Source: SXXZ01 sp041177965
GTDB lineage: Bacteria; Verrucomicrobiota; Verrucomicrobiia; Limisphaerales; UBA9464
Direction: 5' to 3'
NCBI GenBank assembly: GCA_041177965.1
Contig: JBEGWF010000002.1
Coordinates: 55,336 to 119,335, forward strand
DNA: 64,000 nucleotides
The notes beneath the pieces are model-generated. The model saw only the letters and a program-made list of their open reading frames with translations, was not told the DNA's origin and did no database searches. Shown piece by piece: positions 52,115-63,400 of the stretch. The position numbers and the translations under genes were made by a program. Positions within the stretch are counted from its first letter, which is position 1, and each line of letters opens with the position of its first letter.

Positions 52115-52948
52115 ATGCCTGAGATCACACCCGCCCTTGTCGGGCAACTCCGCGCCATGACGGGCGCCGGACTGATGAACTGCAAGAAGGCCCTGGACGA
52201 GACCCAGGGCGACCTCAACGCCGCCATCGACCTCCTGCGCAAGCAGGGTGCCGCCGCGGCGGTGAAGAAGGCCGATCGCGCCGCCAACGAGGGTCTCATC
52301 GGACAGGCCGTCCTCGGCGGCGGCCGGGTGGGCGCGCTCATCGAGGTGAACTGCGAGACCGACTTCGTGGCCCGCAACGACTCCTTCAAGGCCTTCGTCA
52401 ACGAACTGGCCACCAAGGCCGCCTCGCAGGCCGGTGCCGACCTCGAGCCCGACCGCGTCGCCGCGGTGGCGAAGATCGGCGAGAACATCCAGGTCCGCCG
52501 CGTGACGCGCCTCGAGGTGCAGGGCACCGGTGCCCTGGCCGCCTACATCCACACCGGCGGCAAGGTCGGCGTGATGGTCGAGGTCGGCGCCAACAACGCC
52601 GGCACGGTCAACACCGACGAGTTCAAGCAACTCCTGCGCGACGTGACCCTGCAGATCGCCGCCGCCAGCCCGGTGGCCGTGAGCCGGAACGAGGTGCCCC
52701 AGGAGATCATCGACAAGGAGCGCGAGATCGCCGCCCAGTCCGACGCCCTCAAGGGCAAGCCGGCCGCCGCGATGGAGGGCATCCTCAAGGGCAAGCTGAA
52801 CAAGTACTTCGAGACCAACTGCCTCCTCGAGCAGGGCTTCGTGAAGAATCCCGACCTCAAGGTGGAGGCCCACCTCGGGGCCGTCGGCAAGCAGTTGGGC
52901 GACACCCTGACCATCCGTCGCTTCCTGCGCTTCCAGGTCGGCGAATAA
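52115..52948 (+). CDS. tsf: Elongation factor Ts
   Basis: GDP/GTP exchange factor for EF-Tu. 277 residues. N-terminal UBA-like domain ITPALVGQLRAMTGAGLMNCKKALDE, followed by GDLNAAIDLLRKQG; the core contacts IEVNCETDFVARNDSFKAFV, containing the TDFV motif that inserts into EF-Tu, and the C-terminal dimerisation region (GKLNKYFETNCLLEQGFV). The gene order rpsB-tsf is the usual bacterial one. Terminator downstream. Confidence 0.98.
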   Translation: MPEITPALVGQLRAMTGAGLMNCKKALDETQGDLNAAIDLLRKQGAAAAVKKADRAANEGLIGQAVLGGGRVGALIEVNCETDFVARNDSFKAFVNELATKAASQAGADLEPDRVAAVAKIGENIQVRRVTRLEVQGTGALAAYIHTGGKVGVMVEVGANNAGTVNTDEFKQLLRDVTLQIAAASPVAVSRNEVPQEIIDKEREIAAQSDALKGKPAAAMEGILKGKLNKYFETNCLLEQGFVKNPDLKVEAHLGAVGKQLGDTLTIRRFLRFQVGE

Positions 52949-52968
52949 GCCGAGGCCGTTCACCATGC

Positions 52969-52996
52969 AAAAGGCACCCCTCGGGGTGCCTTTTTT
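52969..52996 (+). terminator. Rho-independent terminator of rpsB-tsf
   Basis: Stem AAAAGGCACCCC / GGGGTGCCTTTT with a two-base loop, followed by six T. Confidence 0.93.
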
Positions 52997-53034
52997 CGTT
53001 CGCACCGGTCCCATCGGTGGGACCGACGACGTCG

Positions 53035-53871
53035 TCAGTTCCGGACGCTCGTCCGCTCCGCCAGCCAGATCACGTCCACGTTGTTCGGCGAGGCCACGTT
53101 CAAGGGCATGTCGTAGAACTTGACCGGCTGCACGGTCCGGGGATCCATCCACTTTTTGATCTCCGCGTGCCCGTCGGCGAAGGTGATCCCGGCCGCCCGG
53201 TTGTGGTAGCTGGCCGGGTAGTCGATGATGCGCGCCGCGCCCGGACTCTCCACCATCTGGTTGGCGTAGCCGCCGGCATTGATGCTGTCCGGATGCTCAT
53301 CGAGCAGCACATACATCTGTGACGATCCCACCGCTGCGATGTCGGAGGATTTCTTGAAGATCCGGTAGCGCTGCTGGCCGTCCTGGTAGCCCGATCCCGG
53401 AGGCAGCCATCCTCCCGGGCCACCCATGGCCTGACTCATGCCCATGCTGCGCACCCGGGCGTACTTCCTGCCCGAGAGGGTCACCATGCTCTGATCGGCC
53501 GGGCACTTGTAGATGGCGGCGGACTGGAGATACGGCGCCAACCAGGAATTCGAGGGGTTCAACAGCATCTGCTGGTTGGTGTTGTCGCCCGGGAACGGCC
53601 CCGGCCACCCCATCCATCCGCCCACCCACTGGAATCTCTCGTCACGGGAATTGCCCGGCTGGGTGATGCGATCCTCGTTGTCGATGGGATACATGATGTG
53701 CGCCAACTGCAGCTGCTTGAGGTTGTTCATGCAGCCCGTGCCCATGGCCTTGGCCTTCGCCTTGGCCAGCGCCGGCAGGAGCATGCCGGCAAGGATCGCG
53801 ATGATCGCGATCACCACCAGCAGTTCGATGAGGGTGAACGCCGCGGAACGGGAGGGGTTGGGGGGAACCAT
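53035..53871 (-). CDS. Prepilin-type protein (DUF1559-like)
   Basis: 278 residues. The N-terminus has a type IV prepilin-like motif, AAFTLIELLVVIAIIAILAGMLLPALAKA: Phe12 would be the first mature residue after prepilin peptidase cleavage at Ala-Phe (Ala, not Gly, at -1), Glu16 is the conserved +5 glutamate, and the hydrophobic helix follows. The C-terminal part has the FADGHAEIKKW motif and the cysteine pair (GTGC...YKCPAD) typical of the large pseudopilin/DUF1559 families expanded in Planctomycetota and Verrucomicrobiota. The start at 53871 (MVPPNPSRSAAFTLIE) is chosen by the prepilin leader length. Surface or secretion-system role; no other pilus gene nearby. Confidence 0.88.
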   Translation of the reverse strand: MVPPNPSRSAAFTLIELLVVIAIIAILAGMLLPALAKAKAKAMGTGCMNNLKQLQLAHIMYPIDNEDRITQPGNSRDERFQWVGGWMGWPGPFPGDNTNQQMLLNPSNSWLAPYLQSAAIYKCPADQSMVTLSGRKYARVRSMGMSQAMGGPGGWLPPGSGYQDGQQRYRIFKKSSDIAAVGSSQMYVLLDEHPDSINAGGYANQMVESPGAARIIDYPASYHNRAAGITFADGHAEIKKWMDPRTVQPVKFYDMPLNVASPNNVDVIWLAERTSVRN

Positions 53872-54000
53872 GCCCCTTCGGTACGCAGAGCCATCTCCGT
53901 CGGCAAGCGGGGATTTCGGCGGGACGATGCTGCGGAGGGGCACCCGAGGCTCCCCCGGGAGTCCATCAGGACCGGGAACGATCCGGGCAGGAGACCCGGC

Positions 54001-55218
54001 CTACTCGAGGAAGGCCTTGTGCAGGGCCCGCATCGCCTTCTCTCCGCCGGCCAGATCGATCACCACGCTGATCTTGATCTCGCTGGTGGAGATGAGGCCG
54101 ATGTTGACGCCCTCGGCGGCGAGCACGGTGAACATCCGCGCCGCCACACCGCTGTGGCTGCGCATGCCGACGCCCACGATGGACACCTTGCCGATGGACT
54201 CGTCGGTGGAGACCTCGCGGAAGCCCAGCTCGGAGCGCAGGCTCTCGAGCACCTTGCCCGCCTTGGTGAGGTCGGGCTTGTCGACCGTGAAGGTCAGGTC
54301 GGTCGCCGGATTGCCGCCCGCGTGGCTGGCGTTCTGGACGATCATGTCCACGTTGATGGCCGCCTCGGACAGGGCGTTGAAGATGCGGGCCGCGCGGCCG
54401 GGCTGGTCGGGCAGACCCCAGACGGTGACCTTGGCCTGGTTCTTGTCGAGCGAGACGCCGCGGACGACGACGTCCTCCATGCTGGAGGTTTCTTCTTTCA
54501 CGATGGTACCGGGATTGTCGTTGAGACTGGAACGGACTTCGAAGACGACGTTGAACTTCTTGGCAAACTCGACCGAGCGCAGCTGCATCACCTTGGAGCC
54601 GGCACCGGCCATCTCGAGCATCTCGTCGTAGGAGATCTCGGGGATCTTGCGGGCCGCCGGCACGAGGCGCGGGTCGGCGGTGTAGACGCCATCGACGTCC
54701 GTGTAGATCTGGCAGAGGTCGGCCTTGAGCGCCGCGGCCAGGGCGATGGCCGAAAGGTCGGACCCGCCGCGACCCAAGGTGGTGATGTCACCGTCGCGGG
54801 TGCGGCCCTGGAAGCCGGCCACGATCACCACATTGCCGTCGTCGAGGGCCTTGTGCACCTCGTCGGGCGTGATGTTCTGGATGCGCGCCTTGGTATGGGT
54901 GCCGTCGGTGACGATGCCCGCCTGGGCCCCCGTGAACGAGACCGCCTTCTGGCCCTGGGCCTGGAGGGCGATGGCCGTCAGCGCGATGGTCTGCTGCTCG
55001 CCGGTGGCCAGGAGCATGTCCATCTCCCGCTCGTCGGGGAGAGGGGTGATCTCCTTGGCCAGCCCGATGAGCCGGTCGGTGACCCCGCTCATCGCGGAGA
55101 CCACGACGACCACCTGGTCGCCCTTGGCCCGATATTGGGCGACGCGTCGGGCGACATTCTGGATGCGCTCGGTGTTGCCGACGGAGGTTCCGCCGAATTT
55201 TTGCACGATCAGGGCCAT
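54001..55218 (-). CDS. lysC: Aspartate kinase
   Basis: First step of the Lys/Thr/Met (and DAP) pathway: phosphorylates aspartate. 405 residues. N-terminal kinase motif LIVQKFGGTSVGNTERI, FQGRTRDGDITTLGRGGSDLSAIALA, and IYTDVDGVYTADPR; the C-terminal third carries two ACT domains (KVTVWGLPDQPGRAARIF and VSIVGVGMRSHSGVAARMF) for feedback control by lysine or threonine. An in-frame ATG at 54480 (residue 247) begins exactly the ACT part, so a separate regulatory beta subunit of about 159 residues may also be made from this gene, as in Bacillus and Corynebacterium. The start at 55218 gives the standard N-terminus. Confidence 0.97.
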   Translation of the reverse strand: MALIVQKFGGTSVGNTERIQNVARRVAQYRAKGDQVVVVVSAMSGVTDRLIGLAKEITPLPDEREMDMLLATGEQQTIALTAIALQAQGQKAVSFTGAQAGIVTDGTHTKARIQNITPDEVHKALDDGNVVIVAGFQGRTRDGDITTLGRGGSDLSAIALAAALKADLCQIYTDVDGVYTADPRLVPAARKIPEISYDEMLEMAGAGSKVMQLRSVEFAKKFNVVFEVRSSLNDNPGTIVKEETSSMEDVVVRGVSLDKNQAKVTVWGLPDQPGRAARIFNALSEAAINVDMIVQNASHAGGNPATDLTFTVDKPDLTKAGKVLESLRSELGFREVSTDESIGKVSIVGVGMRSHSGVAARMFTVLAAEGVNIGLISTSEIKISVVIDLAGGEKAMRALHKAFLE

Positions 55219-55320
55219 GGCCGGGTCAAAGAACCCTGTTTTTCTCGAAAAACCGGCCGACACTCAAAGGAAAAATCCACGAGAGTGGAGGAACCGGACC
55301 CATCGGCGACCGCGGCTCCG

Positions 55321-56172
55321 TCAGCGGGGCCGGGTGTCGGTCGGAGGCGATCCCTCGCGCAGCTCCAACTCCGGACAGGGCCAGCGTTCCAGGAAAGCCG
55401 ACTGCGCCTCGCGATCCGGGATCTCCTCCCGCCACGCCTCCAGCAGGAACCGGACGGGAAACGACGGCTTGAGGCGGAGCACTTCGACCGTGGTTCCCTC
55501 CACCCGAAACTCCGCCCGCCAACTGCCGCATCCGATCTCGAACCCGCCTCCGGTGAGGTGTCGGATGCGTCGGGTGCGATGGGGTCGGGGATCGCGCTCG
55601 AGGATCTGTTCGAGGCGTTGCTGGAAATCCACCGACCAGGCCCGCCTCAGCCAGTCGGCCTGTTCCACGGCCAGTGGCCCCCAGGTCACCGAATACTGCG
55701 GGGGCCGCGATTGCAGCGCCTCGACCGCATCGATCCAACCGGCCGCCGAATCCGGGAACGAGTCATACGCCGGGACATAGGGCTTGATGTCCAGAATCGG
55801 GGTGCCCTCCAACAAATCGCACGGACCCAGCAGCAACCTCAGCCCTTCGACACCCAGCAGGCGGGTCGGTGTCATGCCGATGGGATTGGGCCTATGCGGG
55901 GAACGCGTCGAGAAAACGCCACGCCGCTGCGAGGGTCCCCGGGGCGGCAACACCAGGGGGCGCCACGACTCGGCACGGTGGAACCACCAGATCAGCCAGA
56001 GGCGCTCCATGCCTTCCAGATCGCGCAGCGCCTCGCGGATGCCCGGCCCCGGATTCAGCTCGAGCACATTGGTCTCCGCCGCCGCCGCATCGGGCTGATG
56101 CAACGTCTTGAAACGCACCCCCTTCCCGGATCTGAGGAAGCCGATGGGGCGGATGGTCAGGGACGGGTCCAA
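55321..56172 (-). CDS. trmO: tRNA (N6-threonylcarbamoyladenosine) methyltransferase TrmO (TsaA)
   Basis: Methylates t6A37 to m6t6A in tRNA-Thr(GGU). 283 residues. Family signature GVFSTRSPHRPNPIGM, with IRPIGFLRSG at the N-terminus and LDIKPYVPAYDSF in the core. The C-terminal half, beyond about residue 150, is longer than in E. coli TrmO (235 residues) and has the TsaA C-terminal region (FRVEGTTVEVLRLK...). The start at 56172 is a TTG, preceded by GAGG at a short distance; no ATG occurs before the conserved core. Confidence 0.92.
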   Translation of the reverse strand: MDPSLTIRPIGFLRSGKGVRFKTLHQPDAAAAETNVLELNPGPGIREALRDLEGMERLWLIWWFHRAESWRPLVLPPRGPSQRRGVFSTRSPHRPNPIGMTPTRLLGVEGLRLLLGPCDLLEGTPILDIKPYVPAYDSFPDSAAGWIDAVEALQSRPPQYSVTWGPLAVEQADWLRRAWSVDFQQRLEQILERDPRPHRTRRIRHLTGGGFEIGCGSWRAEFRVEGTTVEVLRLKPSFPVRFLLEAWREEIPDREAQSAFLERWPCPELELREGSPPTDTRPR

Positions 56173-56340
56173 TGGGCCTCAGCCTGAACCGGAACCGGAG
56201 GCCGAGGCAACGGCTGCGAGCGTCAAGCGAAGGCGTCCTCATCACCAAACCCTCGTCGGAAGAAGACGCAGCCAGCAGGACTCATCCCGCAGAACGCCTC
56301 TTGGCTCGTCGTTCCCCGGGCGGCCTCCCGGGTGGGACGA

Positions 56341-56402
56341 TTTCTCCGGAAGCGCCCTGTCTCCAGAACCGGACCGCTCGGAGATCGGTCCCTACCTGGG
56401 AG
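56341..56402. repeat. Decayed single copy of the 121-bp repeat family
   Basis: In opposite orientation to the tyrS-proximal copies. The block at 56377-56402 is identical over 26 bases to the reverse complement of 1182-1207, and the part from 56341 (TTTCTCCGGAAGCGCCCTG) is a degenerate form of the TTTCTCCGAAAGCGCC hairpin arm. It lies in the 275-base gap between trmO and the DHPS-like gene, where no gene is seen. A CCCGGG-rich hairpin precedes it (about 56310-56340). Confidence 0.85.
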
Positions 56403-56447
56403 GCTCTTCGGGCGAGCTTCGGGGGCGGAGCCAAGACTCCAACCGCC

Positions 56448-57335
56448 TCACCAGACCCCGAGCGTCTCCAGCACGGCGCGGGTCTTGGGGATCTCGTGGG
56501 TCCGCAGGAGATCGGTCTTTCCGAGCGCGGCCATCACGGCGAAGAACGGCTCGGCCGAGCGGACCTCGTCCTCGAAGCACTCGAAGGCATGGGGCAAGGC
56601 ATGGCAGGTGGGGAACCCGAGCGCCCGGAGCCGGAAGGTGTTGAGGAACACGCGCATCTGATGGCGGATGCGCGTCTTCGAGTCGCCCAGATTCCTGTAA
56701 TAGAACCCGAGGCCGGGATCGATCCACAGGCGCGTCACGCCGTTCTTCACGGCGGCCTCGGTCTGGCGGGCGAAATGGTCGTACAAGTGCTCCGCCGGAT
56801 CGCCCTCCAGGTTGAACTCGCCGACCTCGCGGACATTGGCTCCCTGGACATGGCAGAGGATCACCGCCGCATCGTGATCGGCGACCATGCGGAAGAGTTC
56901 GTCGCTCCGGTCGTTCCCCGTGAGGTTGAGCACCTTCGCACCGGCCTTCAGGCAGGCCAGGGTCACCGAAGGATGATACGTCTCCACCGAGACGACATGA
57001 CCTTCACCGGCCAGTTCGCGCACCACCGGGAGCAACTGCGAGGTCTGGGCCGCATCATCGACCCGCGCCGCATGGGCCAGCGTGGACTCGGCCCCGATGT
57101 CCAGGATCGCGGCCCCCTGCGCCGCCAGCACCCGACCCCGGCGGATCGCCGCCTCGGCCGTCAGCACCACGCTCTCGCGGTACCAGGAGTCGGCCGACAG
57201 GTTGATGACCCCCATCAATTCGCTGCGGGTGTTGCCGTCGAACCGACGACCGCCCAGATCGAAGGCGGCCACGCGGGATGGCAGGGCATCGGCGTGGCGT
57301 CGGGCCAGATCGGCGAGGTCTTCGAGGCGCAGCAT
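56448..57335 (-). CDS. Dihydropteroate-synthase-like TIM-barrel protein
   Basis: 295 residues. It follows the DHPS plan strand by strand: MGVINLSADSWYRESVV (DHPS: MGVVNVTPDSFSDGG), ILDIGAESTLAHA, VSVETYHPSVTLACLKAGAKVLNL, CHVQGANVREV and WIDPGLGFYYRNLGDS, and an RTHEI end strand. It lacks the GG of the first loop, the N of the LNDVSG loop region is shifted (LNLTGN), and the S-R-K-S loop with the pterin-binding lysine is replaced by CHALPHAF. So it is probably not a normal folate enzyme. ATG at 57335; an in-frame TTG precedes it. Next to uvrA, 31 bases away on the same strand. Confidence 0.8.
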   Translation of the reverse strand: MLRLEDLADLARRHADALPSRVAAFDLGGRRFDGNTRSELMGVINLSADSWYRESVVLTAEAAIRRGRVLAAQGAAILDIGAESTLAHAARVDDAAQTSQLLPVVRELAGEGHVVSVETYHPSVTLACLKAGAKVLNLTGNDRSDELFRMVADHDAAVILCHVQGANVREVGEFNLEGDPAEHLYDHFARQTEAAVKNGVTRLWIDPGLGFYYRNLGDSKTRIRHQMRVFLNTFRLRALGFPTCHALPHAFECFEDEVRSAEPFFAVMAALGKTDLLRTHEIPKTRAVLETLGVW

Positions 57336-57366
57336 GACGGGCAACGTGGGCGGACTCGGGCCCGCG

Positions 57367-60294
<2,928 letters not shown>

Positions 60295-60342
60295 GGGCCT
60301 CAGCCTACCGCCGGAACGCCGCCGGGGAAACCCGTGGATATG

Positions 60343-60371
60343 AAAAAGGGGCCGGTCTTGCGACCGGCCCC
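60343..60371 (-). terminator. Rho-independent terminator of the LamG gene
   Basis: On the minus strand, stem GGGGCCGGTC / GACCGGCCCC with loop GCAA, followed by TTTTTC. It lies between the LamG stop and uvrA. Confidence 0.9.
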
Positions 60372-60401
60372 CTGTTCGATTCGAGGCCGAGGCCTCAGGA
60401 C

Positions 60402-63400
60402 TTACTTCACCAGGCGGAAGAACGCCGCGGCCTGGCTGGGAGTGACGGTGGCCGAGCTGGCGCCGTCGGAACCCGCCACGTCGGTCCAGGCGCCACCGAG
60501 GGTGGCCGCGCTCTGGAGCTTGATGCCGGCGCCGCCGGCCCAGGTGATCACCACATTGCCGCCGGAGGCGGTGATGCCGCCGATCTTCAGACCCGAGGCC
60601 GCGGCACCCGGGATGCCGTCGGCCGTCGCGCCGCCGAGCGCGGCGATCTCGGCATCGCCGAGGGTGCCGTTGCGGATCTGGACGCTGTTGACCAGACCGC
60701 CCGAGGTCTCGCCGTCCTCGTCGGTGAACAGCAGGGCCGTGGGCTGCAGGGCCCAGCGGGCATCGAAGCCCTCACCCAGCGTCTGCTTGTTGGCCAGCAC
60801 ACCGTCGATGTACTTGGACACCGTCTTGTCGTTCAGGTTGAACGCGAAGGCCAGGCGGTGCCAGGTGTCGGCGACCACCTTGCCCTGGTACTGGCCGCTG
60901 ATGCCGATGCCGTTGGCCTTGTTGACGAACAGGTCGCCGTCGCTGGCGTTGGACGGATCGGTCTGGAAGAGCCCGCGCCACTTGGCGTCGCTGCTCGCCG
61001 GGAACATCACGTCCATGATCAGCGTGTACTGGTTGAGCTTGGTGCCGCCGCCGTTGGGCGCCGCACCGTGGGTCATGATGTAGCCCTGGGCCTTGGTGGC
61101 CGCACCGAAGGACATCACCTTGGCCGGCTTGCCGCCGATGGTCGCATCCTGGAAGGAGGTGATCGAGGCGGTGTCACCGAGGTACTGGAGGGCCGTGCCG
61201 ACGGTCGCGTCGAGGTTGCCGTTGAAGTCCCACTGGCCGGTGACGACCGTGGGGACGACCAACGCGGTGCCGGCCTTGCCGCCCTGGAAGAGCGAGGCGG
61301 CTTCGAGCGGCGAGAGCACGCGGTTCCAGAGCGCCACCTCGTCGAGGAGGCCCTGGCCGGAGACGCTGTTGCTGTCGGTGTAGGTGCCCTTGCCGTCCTG
61401 GCCGAGGTTGATGGGCAGGCCCGAATCCGGGCCGTTGGCCACGGGACCCACGTCGCGGGAGTCGATCAGGTCGCCGTCCACGAAGGTCGAGGCCTTGCCG
61501 TTGACGTCGAAGGTCACCACCACATGGCGCCAGACGGCCCCGTTGAAGTAACCGCCCGGGCTGTCGTAGTCGCGGCGCGCCGGCTGCGGTTCGCCCTTGG
61601 AGCGGAAGTTCCACTGGATGCGCCCGTCACCCGCCGTGGCCACCACCCAGCCGACATTGCTGCCGCTGTTCCAGTCCTTGTTGCCGATGAAGGACGGATC
61701 ACCGGTCCAGGCGTCCAGCTTGGCCCAGAAGGCCACGGAGAAGCTGTTGGTGCCGGTCAGCAGGTTGTTCCCGAGGGTCACGTAGTTGAAGGACGACCCG
61801 TCCTTGGCGCTGCTGAAGGCCAGCGCGCCGGAGCCCACCTTGCCGGCGGCGAAGGTCGGGGCCCCGACCGGGGTGCCGTTGTTGCCGCGACCGGAGAGGT
61901 CGGAGGCGTTGCCGTCGAAGGGCAGGTAGGCGAGCAGTCCCGAACGGATGGAAGAGAGGTCCTTCAGCGCCTCGGGCACGGAGACCACGACCGCGTCGCT
62001 GGTCACACTGCCGCCGGCGTTGGAGGCCACCAGGGTGTAGGTGCCACCCTGCGCGGTGGTGACGCCCGACAGGACCAGCGCGGCGTTGGTCGCGCCCGGG
62101 ATGTCGGTGCCGTTCAGGCGCCACTGCAGGCTCACGCCGGGACCGGTGACGGTCGCGGTGAGGCGGCCGTTCTGGCCCGCGACGATGGTGGTCGCGGCCG
62201 GCTGGGCCGTGATCTGGGGCGGTGCCACCTGGGTGATGGAATAGAAGCCCACGTTGTCGATGCCGAAGTACCAGCTGCCGGTGCCGGCCTGGGCGAAGCG
62301 CAGACGGACCTTGGACTGGTTGTCGGCCTTGGGCAGGCGGAAGAGTTCGACGCGCTTGGACTCCACCGGGTCGTCGTTGATGCGGGCCGAGATGAACGGC
62401 GCGAGGCCGGCCCACTCGGACTTGGCCACACCGATGAAGGCGCCGTAGTTCTTGCCCTGTGCCTCGCCGGTGATGGGATCCTCGTAGGCGGCGGCGTCGC
62501 CATTGACATCGGTCAGGGTGGCGACCGCATCGACGTTGCCGTCGGCGTCCTTCTTGATGTCGGGTCCGTCGATCATATAGACCACCGGCAGCCAGGTGTT
62601 CCCCTGGTCGATGGAGTACTCCACCGCACCGATGCTGTCCTGGTTCTGCTCGTAGATGCTGTGGAACGACAGGAAGATGTCCTTCTTGCCGCTCAGGTCG
62701 ACATCGGGAGAGATGGCGTACTGGATCTGGTTGCCGCCGCGGACGTCGGACTCGGCGTACAGCGCCTTGCCGATCACCAGGTCGGTGACCTTTGCCCCGT
62801 TGACATAGGCCTCGGACACGTTCAGACGGCGGGCGGCCTCCCACTTGCCGGCGGCCCCGATCGACTGGATCCGCTCCTTGGAAATGACCACCCAGTCCAT
62901 GTAGGCGTCGCTGTTCGGATCATCGAGGTCGAAGGTGCCCGACCCCCCCGACGAGAGGTTGCTCAGGGACCAACCGGCCGGGGAGTTGCCCTCGGTGGCG
63001 GACTCGAAGGTCTCGATCCAGATCGGCGACGGCAGGGTCAGCGACGGGTAGTTGGCCACCACGAAGGTCACCTTGGAGGTGGTCGTGTTCGGCGGGGTCG
63101 CGTCGTCCGAGAAGCTGATCTCGTAGGAGTTGGTCGACTTCGGTGCCAGCAACACGGTCCGCGCCAGCGTGACGGTGGTGTTGGTCGTCGTGCTCACCAC
63201 CGTGGGGGTGGCGGCCACGCCATTGAAGGTGAGCTTGACGGAGGCCGGGTTCACCTTCGTGGCCTGATGGTTGATGACCACCTCGACAGGGGCCAGCGGG
63301 GCGACGTTGATCGCGTTCGGCGCCGGCGACTGGGTGCCGATGGAGGCGATGGTGGGCTCCACGATCTTGGTGAGGCTGACGCCGTCGAGGCCGGAGGTGT

